This document shows, piece after piece, positions 32,742 through 40,908 of a stretch of DNA of 64,000 nt (positions within the stretch are counted from its first letter, which is position 1; every line of letters starts with the position of its first letter). The notes beneath the pieces were generated by a model that was not told the DNA's origin, searched no databases, and was given only the letters and a program-made list of their open reading frames with translations. Made by a program: the position numbers and the translations under genes. The DNA lies in contig CALEPV010000066.1 of NCBI GenBank assembly GCA_937910905.1, forward strand, positions 26,235 to 90,234, in the 5' to 3' direction. Source of the DNA: an uncultured Prevotellaceae bacterium. GTDB taxonomy: Bacteria; Bacteroidota; Bacteroidia; Bacteroidales; Bacteroidaceae.

Positions 32742-35700
32742 ATGAAGCACATTTACCTTACTATGATTGCCCTGCTGGCTGCGTGCGGCCTGCGGGCACA
32801 GACCCTGCCTACGTTCAGCACCGACGACTCGGAGACGTGGTACGTCATCCAGTTCTGCCGCGGCGAGGCAGCCCTGACCGACATGGGCGAGGCTAAGAAC
32901 CTGCAGACCGCAGATGTCGACAAGACCAGCAATGCCCAGTTGTGGAAGATCGTAGGCACGCAGGACAACTGTGAGATAATCAGCAAATCCGGCCGCCACA
33001 TATACTACAACGGCAGCAGGTATGCAGCTTCGGCCTCGAAGAGCGGACAGCTGCGACTCGTAGCCACCACCAATTCCACCTACGCTCCGGCATGGGAGAT
33101 ACAGAGCGTGGCCGGCGGCGCAGGCAATTCGATGAACCAGTGGGGAGGCTCTGGCTCAGGCCGCGAACTGGGCTCCTACAACGCGGGCGACGTCAACGAC
33201 CCGCTGCTGTTTGTGGACCCCGCCACACTGCCCGAGACCGACCCGCAGCCCACCAAGCTCGCTGAGTTCTACACCACAGCAGACGCCAGCTACCGGCCCG
33301 ACAACCTGCTGACACTCTGGTACACCACCCCGGTGACCAAGGCTACCGTGGACGACCCATGGATGGAGTACGCACTGCCCATAGGCAACGGCCAGCTGGG
33401 CGCCATGATATACGGAGGCATACGCCAGGACATAGTGCAGTTCAACGAGAAGACACTCTGGACAGGCTCCAGCACGCTGTACAATCGCGACGGCGGCTAT
33501 CAGGACTTCGGAGCACTCTACATCACCGACCTGGCCGACCGCTTCAGCACCGCAGCAGCTAAGGGAGCGAAGAAGTACTACCGCAGCCTGGACCTCACAA
33601 CGGCGGTGGCTGCAGCGCAGTGGCTCAGCCCCGACCAGTCAGTGACCTTCCGCCGCGAGTACATAGCATCCTATCCCGACAAAGTGATAGCCGTGCACCT
33701 CAGCGCCTCGGAGCCCGGACAGCTGAGCCACCACTTCTACTTGTGGAACGCCCACAACGTCAAGGCTACCTATGCCGATGGCGAGGGAACGTTCAGCGGC
33801 AAGCTGACCACTGTGAGCTTCGATGCCCGCATGAAGGTGATAGCCACCGGCGGCACGGTGACTACCGACGAGAAAGGCGTGACGGTGACCGGTGCCGACG
33901 AGATACTTGTGCTGCTCACGGGCTGCACCGACTACGACCCCGTGGCTGCCGGATATGTTAGCGGCACCGACCAGATAGCTGCCCGCAATGCGGCCACCAT
34001 CGCCGCTGCTGCCGGCAAGACATGGGCATCGCTGCTGGCCGACCACGAGGCCGACTACCAGCCCATCTTCGACCGCTGCCGGCTGGCGCTGGACGGCGCT
34101 GCTGCCAACATGACCACCGACAAGCTGGTGGACACCTACGCCAAGCTCACCACAAAGACTGCGCTGACCAAGTCGGCCAACGCACGCCAGCTGGAACAGC
34201 TCTACTTCCACTATGGCCGCTACATGCTCATAGCATCGTCGCGCGGCATAGACCTGCCCAACAACCTGCAGGGTATATGGAACCACAAGAACGCCGCACC
34301 CTGGTGCAGCGACATCCACGCCAACATCAACATACAGATGAACTACTGGCCAGCCGAGGTCACCAACCTGAGCGACATGCACCTGCCGTACTTACATTAT
34401 TTATATAATATGGCGGTCGTGCAACCGCAGTGGCAGGGCTATGCCAAGAACTGGCTGGGACAGACACAGGGCTGGGCATGCTTCACGGAGAACAACATCT
34501 TCGGTTGCTGCACCGACTGGATGGCACAGCAGTACCCCGAGGCCGGAGCCTGGAGCTGCGACCACCTGTGGCAGCACTATCGCTACACGCTGGACACCGA
34601 CTTCCTGGAGCACACAGCCCTACCCGTGATGCTATCGGCCACACGTATGTGGATGGAGCGTCTGGTCAAGGGTAAGGACGGGCTCTGGGAGTGCCCCAAT
34701 GAGTGGAGCCCAGAGCACGGACCGACAGAGAACGCCACCGCCCACGCGCAGCAGATTGTGTGGAACCTCTTCAGCACCACCCTGCAGGCCATAGACGCCC
34801 TGGGGCTGGAACGCGCCGGAGTGAGCCAGACACAGTACAATCAGATCAAGGCCAAGTTCGACAAGCTGGACGACGGCCTGCACACCGAACCTTACGAGGG
34901 CACCTTCGGAGCCACCTTCCGCGGTGTCAAGAAGGGTGAGGACATACTGCGCGAATGGAAGTACACCAGCTTCGCCACGGGCAACAACGGCGAGCAGAAC
35001 CACCGCCACATGTCCCACTTCATGGCTCTGTACCCCTTTGCCAACCTGCCGGCATCCAACCCCTATTACCCCGCCGCCATCCGCAGCCTGTGGCTGCGTG
35101 GCCTGGCCTCCACCGGTTGGTCCATGGGCTGGAAGGTCAACCTGTGGGCCCGGGCTCTTGACGGCGACCAGTGTGTGGAGATACTCAAGCTCGCCTTCAA
35201 GCATAGCACATCCTACGGCACCGACCAGTCCAAGGGTGGTGTGTACTACAACCTGTTCGACTCCCACTCCCCATTCCAGATTGATGGCAACTTCGGCATG
35301 ACTGCTGGCATGGCCGAGATGCTGCTGCAGAGCCACACCGACACCCTGCAGCTGCTGCCCGCCTTGCCGTACACATGGACGTCGGGTGCCGTGCGCGGCC
35401 TCTGCGCCGTCGGTGCATTCGACGTGGATATGCAGTGGGACAACTCCGAGCTGACCTCCGCCACAGTGTTCAGCCGCAAGGGACAGCCCTGCCGACTGGC
35501 ATACGCAGGCATAGGCAGCGCCACGGTCAAGACCGCCGACGGCGATGATGTGGACGTCACCGTACTGTCGGACGACCGCATCGAGTTCGCCACAGAGGCC
35601 GGTCAGCGATACGTCATCACGCCCCACTCTGCCGAGACCGGAGTGGGTGCAGCCACGGCCCGACGCAACGATAGGTTCGCCCCGGCATTCGACCTGAGCG

Positions 35701-35768
35701 GACGCCGGGTGCAGGACGCGCAGATTGGCATCCACATTCAGGACGGCAGGAAGTTTGCCGTACACTGA
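32742..35768 (+). CDS. Secreted GH95 alpha-L-fucosidase/galactosidase with N-terminal lectin-like domain
   Basis: A 1008-residue exported enzyme. A signal peptide (MKHIYLTMIALLAACGLRAQ) precedes a domain of about 150 residues resembling a ricin-type or carbohydrate-binding fold (WYVIQFCRG...LWKIVG...GRHIYYNG). The GH95 enzyme then begins (LWYTTPV, ALPIGNGQLGAMIYGG). Likely catalytic elements match those of the family: HANINIQMNYWPAE (paired Asn), ECPNEWSPEHGP (acid Glu) and FQIDGNFGMTAG (Asp). GH95 members remove alpha-1,2-L-fucose or alpha-L-galactose; which one applies here cannot be told. It ends in the same FDLSGRRV...GIHIQDGRK tail type as the GH53 enzyme. The ATG at 32742 starts the signal peptide. 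Confidence 0.9.
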   Translation: MKHIYLTMIALLAACGLRAQTLPTFSTDDSETWYVIQFCRGEAALTDMGEAKNLQTADVDKTSNAQLWKIVGTQDNCEIISKSGRHIYYNGSRYAASASKSGQLRLVATTNSTYAPAWEIQSVAGGAGNSMNQWGGSGSGRELGSYNAGDVNDPLLFVDPATLPETDPQPTKLAEFYTTADASYRPDNLLTLWYTTPVTKATVDDPWMEYALPIGNGQLGAMIYGGIRQDIVQFNEKTLWTGSSTLYNRDGGYQDFGALYITDLADRFSTAAAKGAKKYYRSLDLTTAVAAAQWLSPDQSVTFRREYIASYPDKVIAVHLSASEPGQLSHHFYLWNAHNVKATYADGEGTFSGKLTTVSFDARMKVIATGGTVTTDEKGVTVTGADEILVLLTGCTDYDPVAAGYVSGTDQIAARNAATIAAAAGKTWASLLADHEADYQPIFDRCRLALDGAAANMTTDKLVDTYAKLTTKTALTKSANARQLEQLYFHYGRYMLIASSRGIDLPNNLQGIWNHKNAAPWCSDIHANINIQMNYWPAEVTNLSDMHLPYLHYLYNMAVVQPQWQGYAKNWLGQTQGWACFTENNIFGCCTDWMAQQYPEAGAWSCDHLWQHYRYTLDTDFLEHTALPVMLSATRMWMERLVKGKDGLWECPNEWSPEHGPTENATAHAQQIVWNLFSTTLQAIDALGLERAGVSQTQYNQIKAKFDKLDDGLHTEPYEGTFGATFRGVKKGEDILREWKYTSFATGNNGEQNHRHMSHFMALYPFANLPASNPYYPAAIRSLWLRGLASTGWSMGWKVNLWARALDGDQCVEILKLAFKHSTSYGTDQSKGGVYYNLFDSHSPFQIDGNFGMTAGMAEMLLQSHTDTLQLLPALPYTWTSGAVRGLCAVGAFDVDMQWDNSELTSATVFSRKGQPCRLAYAGIGSATVKTADGDDVDVTVLSDDRIEFATEAGQRYVITPHSAETGVGAATARRNDRFAPAFDLSGRRVQDAQIGIHIQDGRKFAVH

Positions 35769-35808
35769 TTATATATAGGTTAGTAACCGCTGAAAAATAA
35801 CCTGGCTC

Positions 35809-36669
35809 TTATCGCAGCTGCTCGAAGAGCGAATGACCATTGTGCTTGACCCGTAGCAGCAGGGTGAAGATAGCGAATGGTATCATGAGGAGGATGAGGA
35901 ACAGAATGACCCCGAAGAAGCCTTCGACGAGCAATCCTATGCCGGACAGCAGAACAAGGGTGGCTGCCAGAGCATAGTAGGCCGTCTTGCTGCCACGGGA
36001 TATGTAGCGCAGACAGATGAAGCCGCAGATGCTGAAAGCCAGTAAGAACAGGCATAATAACCGGTTAACTTCACCAGCCAGTAGAAACACTATGGATGAC
36101 GCACCCAGCAGCTCCATGCTGGCGTAGCCAATCTTGATGGCTATGGTGGAGAGCCAGTGGGGCTTGTAGACGATGCGTGCCGGAGCAGGGCCGGCTGTGG
36201 TCGTGGTGCCGGTGGCGGCTGTGTCGCTCTGTGCCGGTCGTGACTCTGCACGGCGCTGACGTCCCAGCTTGGTCAGTATGTCATCGATGAGCACAGTGTC
36301 GATGGGGTGGTCCTCTATGCGCCTCCAGTTGATGGCGCTGAAGGTGAACTCCAGCTCGTCGGGCATCGTACTGCCATCTATTATATAAGGTATGATGTCC
36401 TGCTTGGCCATCTTGTTGAAGGCATATACAATCTCACTCTGAGTGAACTTGGACGTGTAGGAGTTGCGCGAGGCGAGGAATAGAAAGATTGTTGAATGCT
36501 TAATGGCGTTGGCCAGCACTGCGGGAAACTCCATACCGCCACCGATGCCTTGACGGTCTATGAAGAAGGTTATGCCGGCACGTTCCAGTGCGGCAACCAC
36601 TTGGTTGGCTATGGCTGTGTCCTTGCGCGAATAGCTGATGAACACATCGTAGGTGGCTTTGTCTGTCAT
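35809..36669 (-). CDS. TIR domain protein with C-terminal membrane helices
   Basis: A 286-residue protein. The N-terminal TIR domain (about 1-135) has box 1 YDVFISYSRKDTAIA, a GITFFIDRQGIGGG loop and FLASRNSYTSKFTQSEIVYAF, where the Glu in SEIVYA lies at the position of the catalytic Glu of NAD-cleaving TIRs. A linker rich in Ala, Thr and Pro leads to about four hydrophobic helices (about 185-275). Bacterial TIR proteins often act in anti-phage defence, but no partner effector or sensor gene (Thoeris, CBASS) is adjacent, so the role is open. The start MTDKATYDVF at 36669 is preferred to an ATG nine codons upstream. Confidence 0.82.
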   Translation of the reverse strand: MTDKATYDVFISYSRKDTAIANQVVAALERAGITFFIDRQGIGGGMEFPAVLANAIKHSTIFLFLASRNSYTSKFTQSEIVYAFNKMAKQDIIPYIIDGSTMPDELEFTFSAINWRRIEDHPIDTVLIDDILTKLGRQRRAESRPAQSDTAATGTTTTAGPAPARIVYKPHWLSTIAIKIGYASMELLGASSIVFLLAGEVNRLLCLFLLAFSICGFICLRYISRGSKTAYYALAATLVLLSGIGLLVEGFFGVILFLILLMIPFAIFTLLLRVKHNGHSLFEQLR

Positions 36670-36758
36670 GATGAATGGTGATATGCCCACCCCCACGCCC
36701 CCATTGAGCTGGGGCGCGAGGGTGGAAGATTAGTTTCCGACGGGCTGTGCCGGGCGCA

Positions 36759-37733
36759 CTACTTCAGCTCGATAACGGGTATGTTATCCTTATCGTTGTA
36801 GTAGAGATTCTCGCCTGCCATACCCCAGATGAAGGTGTAGTAGTAAGTTCCGGCTGCGGCATGGATGCTCCACTCTGGCGACATGATGGCCTGCTCGTTG
36901 TGCAGCCACACCACGCGGCTCTCCTGCGGCTCACCCATGATGTGGGCGATGGTCTGGTCGGCAGGCAGGTTGAAGTAGTAGTAGGCCTCGATACGGCGAC
37001 CGTGTGTGTGAGGTGGCATGGTGTTCCAAGCAGCGCCGGGGTTGAGCTGTGTCAGACCGAGCTGCAGCTGGCATGGACCCTCCTCCAGCACGTCGTTCAC
37101 GATGAGCTTATACACTGTACGGTTGTTGCACTCCTCAAGCGAACCGACCGGCCCCCATACGGCAGCCTTCAGCGAACCCTTGCGACCGTCGAGTGTGATC
37201 CACTGCGTCTTGTAGTGCTGGTGGGCTGTAGCGGAGTTCAGATAGAACTTGGCGGGCTTCTGTGCATCCTTGGAGCGGAACTCCACCACCTTGTTCACAT
37301 CGTTGTCCTTGCCGATATGACCGCGACCGATGTACAGTGCTTCCTTGGGAGAGAGGGCATATTCCTTGCCATCTACTATCACCACACCGTCGCCCTCGCC
37401 GCAGTTCACCACGCCGAGCTCGCGGTTGTAGAGGAAGTACTTCTCCTTGATGGTGGGGTCAACGTCGAGGCCCAGCTCGGGGAAGTTCTCCAAGCGCAGG
37501 GTCTTGGTCACAGGCATGGCACCACCGAAGATGAAGCGGTCGTACTGTGAGTAGGTCAGGTTGATTTCATCGGCCACCATCACCTTCTCCATCACGAAGC
37601 GGTCGCGCAAGGTCTGCGTGTCATAGTGCTTGGCATCCTCTGGGTGACAAGCCGTGCGGAATGTCACATTCTGCTGTGCTGAGGCTGCCATTGTGGCATA
37701 GCCCAGCACAAGAAGCATAATCGTTTTTTTCAT
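36759..37733 (-). CDS. kduI: KduI-like 5-dehydro-4-deoxyuronate isomerase with a signal peptide
   Basis: The mature part (about residues 25-324) matches KduI, which isomerises 5-keto-4-deoxyuronate released from pectin or glycosaminoglycans. The cupin metal site is complete: MPPHTHGRRIEAYYYF (His, His, Glu) and SPEWSIHAAAGT (His). TFIWGMAGEN near the end is also a family signature. Unusually, MKKTIMLLVLGYATMAASAQ is a clear signal peptide, whereas KduI is normally cytoplasmic and about 280 residues. It lies between an orphan PTS IIC and the TIR gene; no kduD or lyase is adjacent. Confidence 0.88.
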   Translation of the reverse strand: MKKTIMLLVLGYATMAASAQQNVTFRTACHPEDAKHYDTQTLRDRFVMEKVMVADEINLTYSQYDRFIFGGAMPVTKTLRLENFPELGLDVDPTIKEKYFLYNRELGVVNCGEGDGVVIVDGKEYALSPKEALYIGRGHIGKDNDVNKVVEFRSKDAQKPAKFYLNSATAHQHYKTQWITLDGRKGSLKAAVWGPVGSLEECNNRTVYKLIVNDVLEEGPCQLQLGLTQLNPGAAWNTMPPHTHGRRIEAYYYFNLPADQTIAHIMGEPQESRVVWLHNEQAIMSPEWSIHAAAGTYYYTFIWGMAGENLYYNDKDNIPVIELK

Positions 37734-38014
37734 AAGACAGTTTGATGTAATGTTAGTTTAGTTCTGTTGATTGATTAGGTTTACCACAATCTGAACCTGC
37801 GCAAAAAAAAGCACATGTTGCCTTTCACTGTATTTCGGCTGTGTGATGGATGTTGTTTACATGGCGTACGATACCCGTTCTATCAGTGCCAAAAAGTATG
37901 GACATCTGTGCCTAAGTCAGCCTCAAAGTGTCATTCTCCAGCCGCACATCGATTTGCGTCTGTACGTCTACCGCCTAATGTATAAGTATCATGTCCTGGT
38001 CCATGAGGGCTTCC

Positions 38015-39580
38015 TTACTGCACAGCCTTCTCCTCGGCCACGATGCGACGGCGGTTAAAGAACAGCATAACGGCTGTGAAACATGAGAGCAGGCCCATGC
38101 CAATGTACTCAAGTGTCGATACACTGCGGAATATCACCCAACCATAGAGCGATGATGCAAAGTCGAGTGCGCCAGCCTCGTAGCCTTCTGGCACGTTGGC
38201 AGCCTTGTCGGCGGTGTCGGCATACACCTTGTGAGCAGCCTCGGTGAACGACGGTGCCATGTCGGTGACAAAGTACAGTCCTATCACCAGTGCGATGAAA
38301 CCTATGATGAGGCTCTTCACCACATTGCCCTTGGTGTAGGGCAAGATGAGTGGGAACAGGTAGAACATACCGGCCAGCGATGCCAGCGGCAGGAACTGAT
38401 TACCGGGCAGCAATACGGCTACAGCCAGGATAATTGGGATGAGTATCACCGAGCACACCAGTGTTGTTGGGTGACCGATAACGAGAGCAGGCGACATACC
38501 TATATATACCTTCTTGCCCTTGAACTTGCGCTGCACAACCTCCTGTGTCTTCTCGGCAATAGGTTTCAGTCCGTCAATGAAGAGCTTAGTGATACGCGGT
38601 ATGAGTTCCATCACCGCAGCCATAGTCACGCCAAGGAACAGGACATCCTTAACCACGCGCATCCATGCGTCAAGCAAGCTCACACTGGCGGCCTTGATTC
38701 CCTCGGTCAGAGCCGAGGCCGTAGCAGTGGCATCTGCTAATGTGCCACTTGAGAAGGCCTTGTTGAATACAGATAGGCACTTATCGAGCAGGCTCTTATC
38801 GTAAGCGTTCTGTTCCAAATATGTGCGATAAGCTTGCATATCGCCTAAATGGCTTATGTGACTGAGCAGACCGATGAGGCCGCCCACTATCAGGCCAAGC
38901 ACTATAGGCTCGCCAAGTACACCAAACTTCTTCTTCAAGCCTTCGGCATCGATGTCGAGTTTGGAGAAGCCTGGTATCTTGTCGAGTAGCCAGTTGATGC
39001 CCAAGGCGAAAGGAACGAAGCTCTGGCAGAATGGCTGCGGTATGCTGATACCGTCCATGTCGCTGTAGTAGCGCTGGAAACGGTCTGCCGTCATGTCGGC
39101 CGCAACAAGTGTTATGATGTAGCAGATGATGGCGGCAAAGTAGCCCCATGCGAGGCTTTGCCCCATCACGAAGTAGGCCACGGCACCGATGAAGGCGAAG
39201 TGCCAGTAGTTCCACAGGTCGATGTTTACTGTGCGTGTGCATTTAGTTATGAGCAGCAGGAAGTTGATGCCAAGGCAGATGGGTATGATGAGTGCGCCCA
39301 CGGCAGTGTTGTAGGCTACAGATGCAGCTGCCGGCCATCCCATGTCAAACACTTTGAGGTCGAGGTCGAAGAGCTTGGACACAGCCTTGAGCGGTGTCTC
39401 GAAGTTGTTGGTGAGCAGGGCTGTGACAATGCCTAGTCCTACGAAGCCCACGCCTACATACAGGCCGCTCTTCAGCGACTTGCCGAACTTCATGCCTATG
39501 CATAGGCCAATGATTGTGAACAGTATGGGCATCATTACCGATGCGCCAAAGCTGATGATGTAAGAGAATACTTGTTCCAT
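38015..39580 (-). CDS. PTS galactitol-type IIC (GatC family) membrane permease, orphan
   Basis: A 521-residue membrane protein of the galactitol-type PTS IIC family. It has about ten hydrophobic segments, with the conserved N-terminal FGASVMMPILFTIIGL, NTAVGALIIPICLGINFLL, GEPIVLGLIVGGLIG and the C-terminal VIGHPTTLVCSVILIPIIL. It exceeds the usual roughly 450 residues because of a soluble stretch of about 60 residues after the GEPIV segment (HLGDMQAYRTYLEQN onward). No IIA, IIB, HPr or Enzyme I gene is in the window, and full PTS systems are rare in Bacteroidales. It may therefore work as a non-PTS sugar carrier. Confidence 0.8.
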   Translation of the reverse strand: MEQVFSYIISFGASVMMPILFTIIGLCIGMKFGKSLKSGLYVGVGFVGLGIVTALLTNNFETPLKAVSKLFDLDLKVFDMGWPAAASVAYNTAVGALIIPICLGINFLLLITKCTRTVNIDLWNYWHFAFIGAVAYFVMGQSLAWGYFAAIICYIITLVAADMTADRFQRYYSDMDGISIPQPFCQSFVPFALGINWLLDKIPGFSKLDIDAEGLKKKFGVLGEPIVLGLIVGGLIGLLSHISHLGDMQAYRTYLEQNAYDKSLLDKCLSVFNKAFSSGTLADATATASALTEGIKAASVSLLDAWMRVVKDVLFLGVTMAAVMELIPRITKLFIDGLKPIAEKTQEVVQRKFKGKKVYIGMSPALVIGHPTTLVCSVILIPIILAVAVLLPGNQFLPLASLAGMFYLFPLILPYTKGNVVKSLIIGFIALVIGLYFVTDMAPSFTEAAHKVYADTADKAANVPEGYEAGALDFASSLYGWVIFRSVSTLEYIGMGLLSCFTAVMLFFNRRRIVAEEKAVQ

Positions 39581-39589
39581 GAATTAGAG

Positions 39590-39779
39590 ACCCACCCTTC
39601 ACCCTCCCTGTGAGGGAGGAAGTGGTTACTTTGGCGGGCATAAGGATTATTGGTTAGACGTAGTGTGTAATGGAGTAAGATATAGTGTGTGATGGAGTTA
39701 GACGTAGTGTGTAATGAGATATAGCCTATTCTTGAAAGGTGACTACTCCTTCCCTTACAGGGAGGGTGAGGGGTGGGTC
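39590..39779. repeat. Composite repeat: ~41-bp inverted repeats around three 22-bp direct repeats
   Basis: 39590-39630 and 39738-39779 form imperfect inverted repeats of about 41 bp containing a CCCTCCCTGTGAGGGAGG-like core. Between them lie three tandem 22-bp units at 39654-39675, 39676-39697 and 39698-39719 (core TAGTGTGTAATGGAG). This fills most of the gap between the coiled-coil gene and the PTS gene. Its core is related to two sequences inside the coiled-coil gene. Confidence 0.75.
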
Positions 39780-39798
39780 TTCTGTGATGGGCGAGCCT

Positions 39799-40845
39799 TT
39801 ACTTGTCGAAGTTGATGTTGCTGCCGCCGATTTCGTTGCCATCAGCGAATATCTGTACACGGTACTGGCCAGCCAGAAGCATTTCGGTCACGTCCCAATA
39901 GACGGTCACGGCGGTCTCCTCGCCGTTGTACTCGATGTCCTTGCGTATGGAGTATTCCAGCTGGCGGTTGGCATAGCTGAAGGTTCCACCGCCGTTGAGG
40001 GCATCGCCCGTGGGCTTGAGTATGCGTACGTATATGGTCTTGATGCCGGTTTGTGCAGTGACATTGCGGGCTATCTTGAAGTCGATCTGGAACTTCTTTA
40101 CGTCCGCAATCTTGCGTGCAGGCTTGCCTTTCTTGTTCTTGGCTGTGATGGCAACTGCCGTTGCATCCAGTTGGGCGGCTATTGCCACCTGGTCAGAGAG
40201 CTGCTCGTTCTGGTTGTTGAGGGCGCTGATCTGCTGTTGCTGTGCCGCCTGTTGCTGCCGCAGGTCCTGGTTCTCGGCGGTGAGCTGCGTGTTGAGGCGG
40301 TTCAGCGAGTCGATTTCAGCGACAAAGCTCTTCAGCACCTGGCGCATGGTGGCCAGCTCGCGGCGCAGTCGGGCAATCTCGGCAGCGTCCGAAGCCTTGG
40401 TCTGCTCCAGCTCCTGCAATAGGTTTTGCACCTCCTGCTCGCGCTGTGAGAGCTGTGCGATGAGCGAGTCGTTGCTGATCTGCGTGCGCATCTCGCTGTA
40501 CTGGCGTGCGAAGCTCTCGTACTCGTTCTTCATCTCAGTCTTGTCCATCTCGGCAATCTGTAGCAGTTGCTCGTTCTGCTCGGCCTTCTCCTGCAGCGGT
40601 GCGATGACGAAGAAGTATGTGCACAGAGCGGCAATAAGAAGAACGATAGCTGCGAGTAGCCAGGGCCATGGCAAAATCCCTCCACCTGCCCTCCCTTGTG
40701 GGGAAGTAGAGGCTGCGGACCCTGCTCCCGCCCTCCCTGTGAGTGAGTGAGCGGTTTGTTCTGTGCCAAGGGAATTGACAGCACCGTCGATTATATCGTC
40801 GGTCTTATTATCCGTTGTCTTATTATCTGTTGTCTTATCATCCAT
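39799..40845 (-). CDS. Single-pass membrane protein with long coiled coil
   Basis: A 348-residue protein of unknown role. The N-terminus has an in-frame duplication (TTDNKTTDNKTDD) and a Gly/Ser/Ala-rich stretch (HSLTGRAGAGSAASTSPQGR) translated from a copy of the neighbouring intergenic repeat. One transmembrane helix (about residues 61-82, PWPWLLAAIVLLIAALCTYF) precedes a coiled coil of about 130 residues and a C-terminal beta-rich domain ending in ADGNEIGGSNINFDK. Most of the protein should lie on the far side of the membrane. I recognise no catalytic motif. It lies 63 bp downstream of pepD on the same strand. Confidence 0.8.
   Translation of the reverse strand: MDDKTTDNKTTDNKTDDIIDGAVNSLGTEQTAHSLTGRAGAGSAASTSPQGRAGGGILPWPWLLAAIVLLIAALCTYFFVIAPLQEKAEQNEQLLQIAEMDKTEMKNEYESFARQYSEMRTQISNDSLIAQLSQREQEVQNLLQELEQTKASDAAEIARLRRELATMRQVLKSFVAEIDSLNRLNTQLTAENQDLRQQQAAQQQQISALNNQNEQLSDQVAIAAQLDATAVAITAKNKKGKPARKIADVKKFQIDFKIARNVTAQTGIKTIYVRILKPTGDALNGGGTFSYANRQLEYSIRKDIEYNGEETAVTVYWDVTEMLLAGQYRVQIFADGNEIGGSNINFDK
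40678..40754. repeat. Two copies of a CCCTCCCTGTGAG-type repeat inside the coiled-coil gene
   Basis: Copies at about 40678-40704 and 40719-40754 resemble the ends of the composite repeat at 39590-39779. They lie wholly in the coding frame and give a low-complexity linker before the transmembrane helix. Confidence 0.6.
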
Positions 40846-40908
40846 ATACTTATCACATAGATATTATACCTTTATATTATATATATGTAATGACCCTCCA
40901 CAAGCATC

